Shown: positions 49,261 through 55,355, counted from the stretch's first letter. The stretch: DNA of 64,000 nt from Scytolyngbya sp. HA4215-MV1 (GCA_019359045.1 JAHHIA010000001.1:682001-746000); one strand, 5' to 3'. The notes: a model not told the origin generated them from the letters alone. Translations and numbers: made by a program.

Positions 49261-49899
49261 TTACAGCTTGAGAGATTGAATACTCAAATCCTTCAAGGTA
49301 ATTGTGAAGTGCCGTTGTTCTGCTATTGCAATAAAAGAAACGATCGCTTCACAAGCTACGGCTACGGTTAACATCACCAAATTACGTGCGAGTGGATAAT
49401 CACAGACATCATCATTGACATCGGATGGAACTCGATAGACATCATTCCAGATAACCTCTGCATAGTCGGCAGAGAGTCCAGCATGAAGGCAAGCAGTTCC
49501 AGTTTGGTCAGCGTAATCTTTCACGACTTGGCGAGAAGTGCTGTTGTCGAACACATCAACAATCAATCCACTTCCTTTGAGTAGTTGAGCAGTATTTGCT
49601 GCAGTCAGTTCTTTAGTTTCAGCTTCTAACTTTGTCCCGATCGCCCGATACAGATTATTCGCCAAAATCTTGGCTTTAAATGCACCGACATCGGAGCGAT
49701 AGTATGGCTGAGTGGAAAGATTACGCTCTTCAATGCGATCGCGATCGATTACCTTGAGCTTACCAAAACCCGCACGAGCAAGATTCTCAGCCAGATTTGC
49801 ACCCAAGGCTCCTGCACCACAGATGGCGACAGGAAACTCCTTCAGCTTTGCCATTACCGCATCTGTTCGATAAAGCTGTTCGTGAAAAAAGATGCTCAT
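49261..49899 (-). CDS. ThiF/E1-like adenylyltransferase
   Basis: 212 residues. Nucleotide loop FPVAICGAGALGANLAENLARAGFGKLKVIDRD (about 21-53) with the ERNLSTQPYY arginine/asparagine motif define a short ThiF/MoeB/UBA-like domain. It lacks a zinc CxxC pair and a clear catalytic-cysteine loop, so it may adenylate a carboxyl or a small molecule rather than run a full E1 reaction. Third gene after the tRNA array on the same strand (after the amidotransferase-like gene and the NADAR remnant). Confidence 0.88.
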   Translation of the reverse strand: MSIFFHEQLYRTDAVMAKLKEFPVAICGAGALGANLAENLARAGFGKLKVIDRDRIEERNLSTQPYYRSDVGAFKAKILANNLYRAIGTKLEAETKELTAANTAQLLKGSGLIVDVFDNSTSRQVVKDYADQTGTACLHAGLSADYAEVIWNDVYRVPSDVNDDVCDYPLARNLVMLTVAVACEAIVSFIAIAEQRHFTITLKDLSIQSLKL

Positions 49900-49932
49900 T
49901 GTCTCACCACTCCCGGTATTCCATCACACCCA

Positions 49933-50125
49933 CTAACGATTGTGTACCTTTTCCAGATAGGGAGTATCAACAAACTTCTGTGCCTGGAAGTAATGTTTTT
50001 CCCTACGGAAACGCTTCGCGAACACTGGTTGTCCAATACAACTCATCGAGCATGAAACCATGCGCTGAGAAGTTAGAGAAGCAACCGTAGGGCTTTCCTC
50101 GTTCAATATAGAAGTAAATAGTCAT
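49933..50125 (-). pseudogene. NADAR-family remnant broken by a small repeat
   Basis: Residues 1-33 (MTIYFYIERGKPYGCFSNFSAHGFM...YWTTS) and, in another frame, HYFQAQKFVDTPYLEKV match the N-terminal half of NADAR/YbiA proteins (N-glycosidase/ADP-ribose-like, riboflavin-intermediate or DarT-counteracting roles). Between them sits a piece of about 30 bases, GTTCGCGAAGCGTTTCC..., of the same dispersed-repeat family found in the tRNA array. The C-terminal half is missing. A good ribosome site (AAGGAG) precedes the ATG at 50125. Confidence 0.75.
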
Positions 50126-50453
50126 GGTTGCTCCTTATCTCTTCGTCTTTTCAATGGATCTCCTACGTGCAAGTTTTGAGAGCATTGCGCTTTCTCAGTT
50201 ACTTGGGGTGCTCCGCTGGTGAGTTCTTACACACTCTTTCAAGGATGGCTACTTCTAAGCCCACCTCCCAGGTTCTTTGCAAAACATATTCGGAAACTTT
50301 CTCCGTTTAAGTTGGAACAGGTCGCAAAACCGAGTTTCCGAATGTGTTTCACCCGTTCACAAGCGCCCACTGCTTGCAGTGGCACGTTTCCTCTCGTACT
50401 CGTATGTAGGCTCTACAAGTTAGGGCACGCAGGAGATCATTGAATGCTACCGC
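50126..50453. other. Non-coding gap with long inverted repeat
   Basis: ATTCGGAAACT (50288-50298) and AGTTTCCGAAT (50333-50343) form a perfect 11-bp inverted repeat around 34 bases. The rest has no convincing gene; it separates the amidotransferase-like gene from the NADAR remnant and may contain the promoter of the latter. Confidence 0.5.
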
Positions 50454-51317
50454 TTACCAGGCAAAGATTCCTGATCGCGACTTGACAGGAACCGCACGGG
50501 CGGCTCGGATGCACAGTTGGGCAATCAACTCGGTAGAGGTGACGGCACTTTGCAGTTGAGCGAAGTTGAGGGTATCGGCTGCGATTTGGGCGATCTCCAA
50601 CACCTTGTCGATGCTGTCGTCGCTCAGCTTCATACCTGCCTTCAGGAAATCGGTACAGGGTCCCTGATGCCGTTGGGTGGGCGTGCGACTGCGCTTACAC
50701 CAGAAGTGGCTGATGACATGGAAAACGTGTCCCTTGCCCCAATCAAAACTAACCGCAACCACAGGCGCACTGTGTCGTGATAGCAGATCATGACTTGCTG
50801 CCTCGATCGCCACCTTATCGGGATTGAGAATGGCGATCGGATGGCTGCTACCCTCCAACCACCACTGCGGATCGGCTCCCAGCACCACCACATCAGACCA
50901 TAGACTGTTCAAGCTTGGCTCTACAGAAATCACCTCATCGCCTGTTGCCCGTCCGGTAAACTTGATCATGCCGGGAAACGCAGGCTCGATGAATCGTCCC
51001 AGTGCCCAGTCAGAACTGACCAACCACTTACCTTCATTCACCTGTTGACTGAGATGTTCAATCAGGGCTTTGTCGTAGCTGCTGGAGCAGTTCGCAAAGA
51101 TGATTTGAGCATCGAGCTTTGATGCATCTGGATTCATGGTGCAAGGCACTTTCAGACACGCCAGAATGTCTTCAACGCGATCGTAGCTCCCTGCATACAC
51201 AGCGACATCCTGCTTTCGTAGCTTGTTCAACACGCGCAGGTCTTCAGGACGCTGCTCGGCCAGGCGGTGACGAACGGCGATCGCCGCCACTTCATACGCT
51301 TTCTTCATGCCGCTCAT
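50454..51317 (-). CDS. Glutamine-amidotransferase-like (ThuA/DUF4350-like) protein
   Basis: 287 residues from MSGMKKAYEV (51317), chosen because AGGAGG lies 8 bases before; the GTG three codons upstream overlaps that site. The middle part (AQIIFANCSSSYDKALIEHLSQQVNEGKWLVSSDWALG, then VVLGADPQWWLEGSSHPIAIL and VVAVSFDWGKGHVFHVISHFW) has the alternating pattern of a Rossmann-like GATase-1 fold without the catalytic Cys; I cannot name the family with certainty. Three TACTACAA-type octamers lie in its promoter, the same as before the tRNA array, so it is probably co-regulated. Confidence 0.65.
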   Translation of the reverse strand: MSGMKKAYEVAAIAVRHRLAEQRPEDLRVLNKLRKQDVAVYAGSYDRVEDILACLKVPCTMNPDASKLDAQIIFANCSSSYDKALIEHLSQQVNEGKWLVSSDWALGRFIEPAFPGMIKFTGRATGDEVISVEPSLNSLWSDVVVLGADPQWWLEGSSHPIAILNPDKVAIEAASHDLLSRHSAPVVAVSFDWGKGHVFHVISHFWCKRSRTPTQRHQGPCTDFLKAGMKLSDDSIDKVLEIAQIAADTLNFAQLQSAVTSTELIAQLCIRAARAVPVKSRSGIFAW

Positions 51318-51355
51318 CAGAATCACCTCCTCGGTTGAGCGATCAACTGAATCTA

Positions 51356-51385
51356 TAATACAAATTATACTACAATATACTACAA
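51356..51385 (-). promoter_or_regulatory. Operator cluster A (TACTACAA repeats) and -10 box
   Basis: TAATACAA at 51356, TACTACAA at 51368 and TACTACAA at 51378 (steps of 12 and 10 bp, about one helical turn). A minus-strand TATAAT overlaps (51369-51364), so bound protein would block transcription of the gene at 51317. The same octamer recurs at 55706 and 56191. Confidence 0.75.
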
Positions 51386-51478
51386 ACAGGGTCAGGAAAT
51401 TCCTGAGAAATAGGGTTGCTACCGTTGCAAACGTTAAGATGTACCATTGCTATCACCTTTTGCTGATCGATAAAACAA

Positions 51479-51610
51479 CGGAAGGAGGAGGAATCGTATA
51501 GCCTGCGGCATTCAAGAAACGCGTAGCGTCTCCGTTAGGAGAAACCTCGATAGCGTTACACTATCCTCTGGTCTTTCAAGCCAGTTGCCGTCCACACAGC
51601 CGCACCTTCC
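51479..51610 (-). tRNA. tRNA-like, class II, Ser(TGA) or Phe(GAA)
   Basis: Acceptor GGAAGGT/TCCTTCC, Ser-like D-arm, anticodon arm CTGG-CTTGAAAGA-CCAG (a 9-nt loop, or 7-nt TTGAAAG with one mismatch), long variable arm GATAG..CTATC. 47-nt repeat in the T-loop (51497-51543). Most distal gene of the array. Confidence 0.55.
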
Positions 51611-51615
51611 ATCAG

Positions 51616-51744
51616 CGGAAACTGGAAGAATCGTCCGCGTAGCGTCTCTGTTAGGAGAAACCTCTACAGCATGAACTTGTACGCCTGTTTACCCTGCGGG
51701 AAGCAAGCTACGAGGCAGGTTGCTGACCTTCAGCCGTACCTTCC
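51616..51744 (-). tRNA. tRNA-like, class II, anticodon loop and T-loop interrupted
   Basis: Starts GGAAGGT like its neighbour. Anticodon stem CCTG/CAGG encloses a dispersed repeat (about 51690-51713), so no anticodon can be read; T-loop repeat at 51634-51659. Acceptor pairing is weak. Probably non-functional unless the insert is removed. Confidence 0.45.
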
Positions 51745-51750
51745 ATAAAG

Positions 51751-51827
51751 GGTGTCTAGCGGGACTCGAACCCTGCTAATGACTTGCTTCACAGGCAAGC
51801 GTCTCGACCACTTCGACTTTAGACACC
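51751..51827 (-). tRNA. tRNA-His(GTG)
   Basis: Loop CTGTGAA, stem CTTGC/GCAAG. Encodes G-1 opposite C73, the histidine identity pair (GTGTCTA/TAGACAC acceptor). The T-stem has one extra base. No CCA. Confidence 0.85.
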
Positions 51828-51832
51828 ATAGG

Positions 51833-51997
51833 TGGATCTGATCGGAATCGAACCGATTGCCTCCCGATGAGAATTGCACTCATCCCTCGTACAAGTTTAC
51901 AAAGCTGTTTTTGCTTCTTAACAGGAAGTTAGTATGTAAGCTTTGCCTGTTAGGGTACAAGGTGGTTTAGGCGCTCTGCCACTAAAGCTACAGACCC
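51833..51997 (-). tRNA. tRNA-like with 66-bp insertion in the anticodon region
   Basis: Acceptor GGGTCTG/CAGATCC, normal D-arm and T-arm (TCGGTTCGATTCCGA), long variable arm. The anticodon region is split by 66 bp flanked by the direct repeat GTACAAG (51889-51895 and 51955-51961), as a target duplication would look. Anticodon not readable. Confidence 0.5.
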
Positions 51998-52002
51998 AGG
52001 TT

Positions 52003-52104
52003 TGGTGGATTCTGGTCGGATTTGTTCGCGTAAGCGTTGCCGAAGGCAATACCGACATCTTTCTGCTTGCAAGGCAGACGCTTTCCCAGTTAAGCTACAG
52101 ACCC
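52003..52104 (-). tRNA. tRNA-Ala(TGC), T-loop insert
   Basis: Loop CTTGCAA on stem TCTGC/GCAGA. 26-nt repeat at 52025-52050 in the T-loop. Acceptor has one extra base on the 3' side; CCA encoded. Confidence 0.75.
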
Positions 52105-52107
52105 ATA

Positions 52108-52184
52108 TGGCAGGAGTGGTAGGAATTGAACCTACACCAGCCGATTTAGAAGATCGGTGCTCTGTTCAATTGAGCTACACTCCC
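52108..52184 (-). tRNA. tRNA-Arg(TCT)
   Basis: Loop CTTCTAA on CCGAT/ATCGG, canonical T-loop TTCAATT, G73 and CCA encoded. Uninterrupted. Confidence 0.92.
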
Positions 52185-52189
52185 ACAAT

Positions 52190-52288
52190 TGGTAGTTCTG
52201 GCAGGATTTGTTCGCGTAGCGTCTCCGAAGGAGATACCCGCAACCCTCTGTTTGTAAGACAGATGCTCCACCGTTGAGCTACAGGACT
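52190..52288 (-). tRNA. tRNA-Val(TAC), T-loop insert
   Basis: Loop CTTACAA on TCTGT/ACAGA. 25-nt repeat at 52211-52235. A73 and CCA encoded; one acceptor mismatch. Confidence 0.78.
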
Positions 52289-52293
52289 ACGAG

Positions 52294-52414
52294 AGCGATC
52301 GATGGGACTCGTTCGCGTCAGCGTTCCCGAAGGGTACCCATGCGCTGAGTGTGACGCATTTGTCGCAAAGCGACACGCTTCGCGAACAGATGCTCGCCGC
52401 TACATCACGATCGC
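52294..52414 (-). tRNA. tRNA-like, doubly interrupted
   Basis: Perfect acceptor GCGATCG/CGATCGC and D-arm. One repeat near the anticodon arm (about 52357-52388) hides the anticodon; another in the T-loop (52312-52335). A CAC (Val) or GTC reading is possible but not supported. Confidence 0.5.
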
Positions 52415-52417
52415 GTT

Positions 52418-52491
52418 TGGTATGGACAGTGGGACTCGAACCCACACCAAGAGGTTGGAAGCCTCACATGCTACCGCTACACCATGTCCAC
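52418..52491 (-). tRNA. tRNA-Gly(TCC)
   Basis: Loop CTTCCAA, stem TGAGG/CCTCT, T-loop TTCGAGT, A73, CCA encoded. Acceptor GTGGACA/TGTCCAT. Confidence 0.92.
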
Positions 52492-52495
52492 ATTC

Positions 52496-52570
52496 TGGGG
52501 CTGGTGACAGGAGTTGAACCTGCAACCGACTGTTTACAAGACAGTTGCTCTGCCGTTGAGCCACACCAGC
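52496..52570 (-). tRNA. tRNA-Thr(TGT)
   Basis: Loop CTTGTAA on ACTGT/ACAGT, perfect acceptor GCTGGTG/CACCAGC, CCA encoded. Confidence 0.92.
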
Positions 52571-52575
52571 ACATC

Positions 52576-52650
52576 TGGATCAGACGATGGGGATTGAACC
52601 CATATCGGGAGCGTACCAGGCCCCTGTGTTGCCAGTTACACCACGTCTGC
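52576..52650 (-). tRNA. tRNA-Thr(GGT)
   Basis: Loop CTGGTAC on GGGGC/GCTCC, T-loop TTCAATC, T73, CCA encoded. First acceptor pair is G1.A72. Confidence 0.88.
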
Positions 52651-52653
52651 ATT

Positions 52654-52752
52654 TGGTAGCGGAGCCGGGATTTGTAGCTCGCTTCCGCGTAGCGGTACCC
52701 GGCACGTGAAGGCTTATAAGACCCCAGAGCGCACCATAGCTCCATCTCCGCG
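52654..52752 (-). tRNA. tRNA-Ile(TAT), T-loop insert
   Basis: Loop CTTATAA on GGGGT/GCCTT (two wobble pairs). 22-nt repeat at 52675-52696. A73 and CCA. An extra base between acceptor and D-stem. Reads the rare codon AUA. Confidence 0.72.
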
Positions 52753-52754
52753 AG

Positions 52755-52828
52755 TACCCCTGACAGGAATCGAACCTGCAACACACTTGTTTTAAGCAAG
52801 CGATGTCTACCCGTTGCATCACAGGGGC
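52755..52828 (-). tRNA. tRNA-Leu(TAA), short variable loop
   Basis: Loop CTTAAAA on GCTTG/CAAGT, Leu-like D-arm, A73. Variable loop is only 5 nt (class I form), unlike normal bacterial tRNA-Leu. No CCA. No group I intron. Confidence 0.85.
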
Positions 52829-52829
52829 T

Positions 52830-52905
52830 TGGTGGGCTGTGTAGGCTTTGAACCTACGCACTTCCGCTTAAGAGGCGGCTGCTCTGCCAACTGAGCTAAC
52901 AGCCC
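52830..52905 (-). tRNA. tRNA-Lys(CTT)
   Basis: Loop CTCTTAA, acceptor GGGCTGT/ACAGCCC, A73, CCA encoded. Confidence 0.92.
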
Positions 52906-52936
52906 ATTTATGAATTGCTCAACTTAAAGTTGAACA

Positions 52937-53008
52937 TGGGTCGCCCAGGGGTTGAACCTGGATCTCTCCGCTTAAAAGGCGGCTGCATATCCGCTCTGCC
53001 AACGACCC
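52937..53008 (-). tRNA. tRNA-Lys(TTT)
   Basis: Loop CTTTTAA on GCCGC/GCGGA, T-arm CCAGG/CCTGG. A73, no CCA. D-arm resembles serine-type arms. Confidence 0.88.
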
Positions 53009-53016
53009 AAATGAAA

Positions 53017-53169
53017 TGGTCTGAGTGGTAGGGATTGTAGGCTTTGCCTTCCCGAAGGGTACCTACGACCTTCAGTTCCCCGTTGGCGACGCCTGCCGCA
53101 GGCATACTGGCGGCTCCCACCGCACCTCAAAGAGGTTCTGATCGCTGGGCTACGCCTGTCTGCACCCAG
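53017..53169 (-). tRNA. tRNA-like with three insertions
   Basis: Acceptor CTGGGTG/CACTCAG, A73 and CCA. Repeats in D-region (about 53140-53160), variable region (about 53070-53122) and T-loop (53038-53060). The anticodon hairpin is centred on ACC-TCTTTGA-GGT; if 7-nt loop, TTT (Lys) with C33. Identity open. Confidence 0.45.
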
Positions 53170-53190
53170 AACATCTTTCACCCAAATATT

Positions 53191-53268
53191 TGGTACACCG
53201 AGCAGGAGTCGAACCTGCTAATAACACGCTTATCGGGCGTGCGCGTCCACCACTTCCGCCTTCGGTGC
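53191..53268 (-). tRNA. tRNA-Ile(GAT) with Leu-like body and C33
   Basis: Loop CCGATAA on CACGC/GCGTG: position 33 is C, not the universal U. The D-arm (GCGGAAGTGGTGGACGC) is leucine-like. A73, CCA encoded. Confidence 0.8.
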
Positions 53269-53269
53269 T

Positions 53270-53346
53270 TGGTACTCCCGACAGGATTTGAACCTGCACA
53301 ATCTAGGCTCTCGACCTAGCACGTATTCCAGTTCCGTCACGGGAGC
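53270..53346 (-). tRNA. tRNA-Leu(GAG), short variable loop, C33
   Basis: Loop TCGAGAG on CTAGG/CCTAG; position 33 is C. Five-base variable loop. Leu-like D-arm (ACGGAACTGGAATACGT). A73, CCA. Confidence 0.82.
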
Positions 53347-53351
53347 ATCAG

Positions 53352-53425
53352 TACCCCTGGTGGGACTCGAACCCACAAAATCTGGTCTCTGAAGCCAGCA
53401 CGTCTGCCAGTTCCGTCACAAGGGC
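53352..53425 (-). tRNA. tRNA-Leu(CAG), short variable loop
   Basis: Loop TTCAGAG on CTGGC/ACCAG (C31.A39 mismatch). Variable loop ATTTT. A73, no CCA. Confidence 0.82.
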
Positions 53426-53428
53426 AAA

Positions 53429-53504
53429 TGGTCGGGATGGTAGGATTTGAACCCACGACTCCTTGGCCCCAAACCAAGGCTTCTGACCGCTGAATTACAT
53501 CCCG
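53429..53504 (-). tRNA. tRNA-Pro(TGG)
   Basis: Loop TTTGGGG on CTTGG/CCAAG, acceptor CGGGATG/CATCCCG, A73, CCA. Canonical. Confidence 0.92.
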
Positions 53505-53509
53505 ATGCT

Positions 53510-53607
53510 TGGTACTGCTGGTGGGAGTTGTAGCTTGCTTCCGCGAAGCGGTACCCATAACCTCTGGTTTCTAAGACCAGCGCCTCTTCCAGTTGGGCTA
53601 CAGCAGC
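53510..53607 (-). tRNA. tRNA-Leu(TAG), T-loop insert
   Basis: Loop CTTAGAA on CTGGT/ACCAG. 22-nt repeat at 53531-53552; C56-A57-A58 follow it. Short variable loop. A73, CCA. Confidence 0.78.
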
Positions 53608-53612
53608 ATAAT

Positions 53613-53690
53613 TGGTACTCCTGGCGGGATTTGAACCCACACACTGACTGTTTTTGAGATAGCCGCCTCTTCCGATTGGGCTACAGGAGT
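53613..53690 (-). tRNA. tRNA-Leu(CAA), short variable loop
   Basis: Loop CTCAAAA on GCTAT/ACAGT with one A.C mismatch. T-loop TTCAAAT. A73, CCA. Confidence 0.82.
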
Positions 53691-53741
53691 GTGAAACAGG
53701 AGGATAGAGAAATTGACCCAGTAATCTCTCACGCCCTCCGA

Positions 53742-53815
53742 CTGGGAAGGAAGGAATCGAACCCTCAACCACTTGATTCAAAGTCAAGTCGCTTTACCTG
53801 TTTGCGTACTTCCCA
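53742..53815 (-). tRNA. tRNA-Gln(TTG)
   Basis: Loop CTTTGAA on CTTGA/TCAAG; U1-A72 pair and G73 typical of Gln. No CCA. Confidence 0.9.
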
Positions 53816-53849
53816 ATAGAGTTGTTTACCGCTCGTTATCGAGGGAGAT

Positions 53850-53926
53850 TGGCTGCCGAGGTAGGGTTTGAACCTACAAACTCCTGTTTCAGAGACAGGT
53901 GACTTTACCAATTCGTCTACTCGGCA
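53850..53926 (-). tRNA. tRNA-Gln(CTG)
   Basis: Loop CTCTGAA on CCTGT/ACAGG, U1-A72, G73, CCA encoded. Confidence 0.92.
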
Positions 53927-53931
53927 ATGAA

Positions 53932-54006
53932 TGGCTGCCCCAGCAAGAGTCGAACTTGCAACCGTGCGGTTAACAGCCGCCCGCTCCGCCATTGAGCTAT
54001 AGGGCA
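53932..54006 (-). tRNA. tRNA-Asn(GTT)
   Basis: Loop CTGTTAA on GCGG/CCGC, acceptor TGCCCTA/TGGGGCA, G73, CCA. Confidence 0.9.
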
Positions 54007-54011
54007 ATGAG

Positions 54012-54131
54012 CGGGAAGTGACGGGATTGAACCGCCTTCTCGCCGTCTATGTCCTAGCCCCTTCGGGGCGGCTTCGCCAACGGACAGGCAAGCCAACAGC
54101 GGCACGTGAGCACCAGCTTCACCAACTTCCC
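54012..54131 (-). tRNA. tRNA-like with 47-nt insert inside the anticodon loop, possible Tyr(GTA)
   Basis: Acceptor GGGAAGT/ACTTCCC, D-arm GTGA/TCAC. Anticodon stem GCCG/CGGC; 5' loop half CTGT and 3' half AGA flank 54049-54095, which contains a strong GCCCC-TTC-GGGGC hairpin. Removing it leaves CTGTAGA, anticodon GTA. Too short for a group I intron. Confidence 0.5.
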
Positions 54132-54136
54132 AAAGG

Positions 54137-54224
54137 CGGAGGCTAAGAGAATCGAACTCTTGACGGTGTATTTCACCCGCAGGCGTTTTCAAGACGCTTT
54201 CCTCGTCCGTGCCGGACAACCTCC
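54137..54224 (-). tRNA. tRNA-Ser(TGA)
   Basis: Loop CTTGAAA on GCGT/ACGC, class II variable arm, acceptor GGAGGTT/AGCCTCC, G73. No CCA. Confidence 0.9.
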
Positions 54225-54229
54225 ATGTT

Positions 54230-54329
54230 TGGCGAGAACGGAAGGAATTGAACCTTCACTCTACGGCTGCGCCGCGCTACACGAATGGTTTCGTAGACCG
54301 ATGTGTTCGTCCAGTTACACCACGTTCTC
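54230..54329 (-). tRNA. tRNA-Arg(ACG) with variable-loop insert
   Basis: Loop CTACGAA; A34 would be edited to inosine. A 24-nt repeat with GCGGCGCAGCC (about 54262-54285) lies in the variable region. Perfect acceptor GAGAACG/CGTTCTC, G73, CCA. Confidence 0.8.
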
Positions 54330-54334
54330 AGAGG

Positions 54335-54461
54335 CGGATAGCAGTGGACTCGTTCGCGAAGCGTCTCCGCAGGAGTTACCACAATTGTTTATCCATCTGT
54401 TTAGCAAACAGCGCCGTTAGCGAAGCTCAACGAAGTTGCTTGCCTGATCGATTTACTCTCC
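54335..54461 (-). tRNA. tRNA-Ser(GCT), D-loop and T-loop inserts
   Basis: Loop TTGCTAA on CTGT/ACAG. Repeats in the D-loop (about 54414-54442) and T-loop (54353-54377). Serine-type acceptor GGAGAGT with one mismatch, G73. Confidence 0.7.
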
Positions 54462-54483
54462 ATAACGTTGTTAATCAAACCGT

Positions 54484-54557
54484 TGGTAGGTCGGGCAGGA
54501 GCCGCACCTGCAACGCAAGAAGCGGCGGTTTTACAGACCGTTGCCCAGAGCCGACTC
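54484..54557 (-). tRNA. tRNA-Tyr(GTA), reduced D-arm
   Basis: Loop CTGTAAA on ACGGT/ACCGC, variable arm CGC..GCG as in bacterial Tyr. Only about 9 nt stand between acceptor and anticodon stems, so the D-arm is nearly absent; the T-loop is TGCGGCT. A73, CCA. Confidence 0.72.
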
Positions 54558-54567
54558 ATGTTGAATT

Positions 54568-54665
54568 TGGCAGTGCAGACGGGACTTGTAGCTTGCTTCC
54601 GCGAAGCGGTACCCGTTAATCACACGCTTGAAAGACGTGCCGCTCGACCACTTCGCTTCTACACC
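54568..54665 (-). tRNA. tRNA-Glu(TTC), T-loop insert
   Basis: Loop CTTTCAA on CACGT/GCGTG, acceptor GGTGTAG/CTGCACT, G73, CCA. 22-nt repeat at 54589-54610. Confidence 0.78.
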
Positions 54666-54693
54666 ATCAATGCCGTGCAAGTTGAAAAAGCTG

Positions 54694-54792
<99 letters not shown>

Positions 54793-54793
<1 letters not shown>

Positions 54794-54863
54794 GCACAGA
54801 CGAGGATTTGAACCTCGAACAACGGTTTTGGAGACCGCGATGTTGCCGTTACACCATCTGTGC
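54793..54863 (-). tRNA. tRNA-Trp(CCA)
   Basis: Loop CTCCAAA on GCGGT/ACCGT, perfect acceptor GCACAGA/TCTGTGC, G73. No CCA. Confidence 0.92.
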
Positions 54864-54865
54864 AT

Positions 54866-54961
54866 TGGTCGCAGCGGCGGGAGTCGTAGCTTGCTTCCGC
54901 GAAGCGGTACCCGCAATGACCAAGTTATGAGCTTGGGGCTTTGCCATTAAGCTATGCTGCA
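54866..54961 (-). tRNA. t RNA-Met(CAT), T-loop insert
   Basis: Loop CTCATAA on CCAAG/CTTGG. 22-nt repeat at 54887-54908, A73, CCA. Initiator, elongator and lysidine-Ile(CAT) cannot be told apart. Confidence 0.75.
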
Positions 54962-54966
54962 ATGAT

Positions 54967-55088
54967 TGGACTCCAGGGTGGGAATCGTTCGCGAAGTATT
55001 GCCGAAGGCATTACCCACGAATAGTCGGTTTTGCAGACCAACGCCTAAGCCTTCGGCAGGCTTTGCCAACCCACTTGGCGACCTGGAG
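54967..55088 (-). tRNA. tRNA-Cys(GCA), D-loop and T-loop inserts
   Basis: Loop CTGCAAA on TTGGT/ACCGA, perfect acceptor CTCCAGG/CCTGGAG, U73 as expected for Cys, CCA. Repeats at about 55043-55067 (D-loop) and 54988-55012 (T-loop). Confidence 0.75.
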
Positions 55089-55094
55089 ATTTAG

Positions 55095-55173
55095 TGGAGA
55101 TGTGGGGAATTGAACCCCAATCCTGCAACCGTCCGTTTGTTGGTTTCGGAGCAGGTGATGCCAATCCACCCCC
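55095..55173 (-). tRNA. tRNA-like, identity unclear
   Basis: Acceptor GGGGGTG/CATCTCC and perfect T-arm TGGGG-TTCAATT-CCCCA, A73. CCTGC/GCAGG may be the anticodon stem with a 24-nt loop, or CAAC/GTTG a class II variable arm. No anticodon assigned. Confidence 0.5.
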
Positions 55174-55178
55174 ACGAG

Positions 55179-55273
55179 CGAGGATGACAGGATTTGTAGC
55201 TTGCTTCCGCGAAGCGGTACCTGTGACCACTTGCCTCGGAAGCAAGCACTCTGTCCATCTGAGTTACACCCTC
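55179..55273 (-). tRNA. tRNA-Arg(CCG), T-loop insert
   Basis: Loop TTCCGAG on CTTGC/GCAAG, acceptor GAGGGTG/CATCCTC, G73. 22-nt repeat at 55197-55218. No CCA. Confidence 0.78.
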
Positions 55274-55275
55274 AT

Positions 55276-55352
55276 TGGGAGCATCGACGGGAGTTGCACC
55301 CGCTTCTCTGTGTTTGAGAGGCACAGCGACTTCTCTAGTCGTCCACGAGGCT
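55276..55352 (-). tRNA. tRNA-like with 9-nt anticodon loop
   Basis: Stem CTGTG/CACAG encloses CCTCTCAAA (9 nt). Acceptor AGCCTCG/CGATGCT with one mismatch, D-arm GAC/GTC, T-loop TGCAACT, C73, CCA. CTC (Glu) or CAA (Leu) would depend on how the loop folds. Confidence 0.6.
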
Positions 55353-55355
55353 ACA

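Noticed and set aside
54049-54095. Group I intron in an anticodon loop
   Set aside because: 47 nt is far too short for any known self-splicing group I intron.
55095-55173. Possible tmRNA 3' end (GGGGGTG/CATCTCC acceptor and TTCAATT loop)
   Set aside because: Both acceptor strands are only 79 nt apart and no tag-coding or pseudoknot region is present; it fits a tRNA-like gene in the array.
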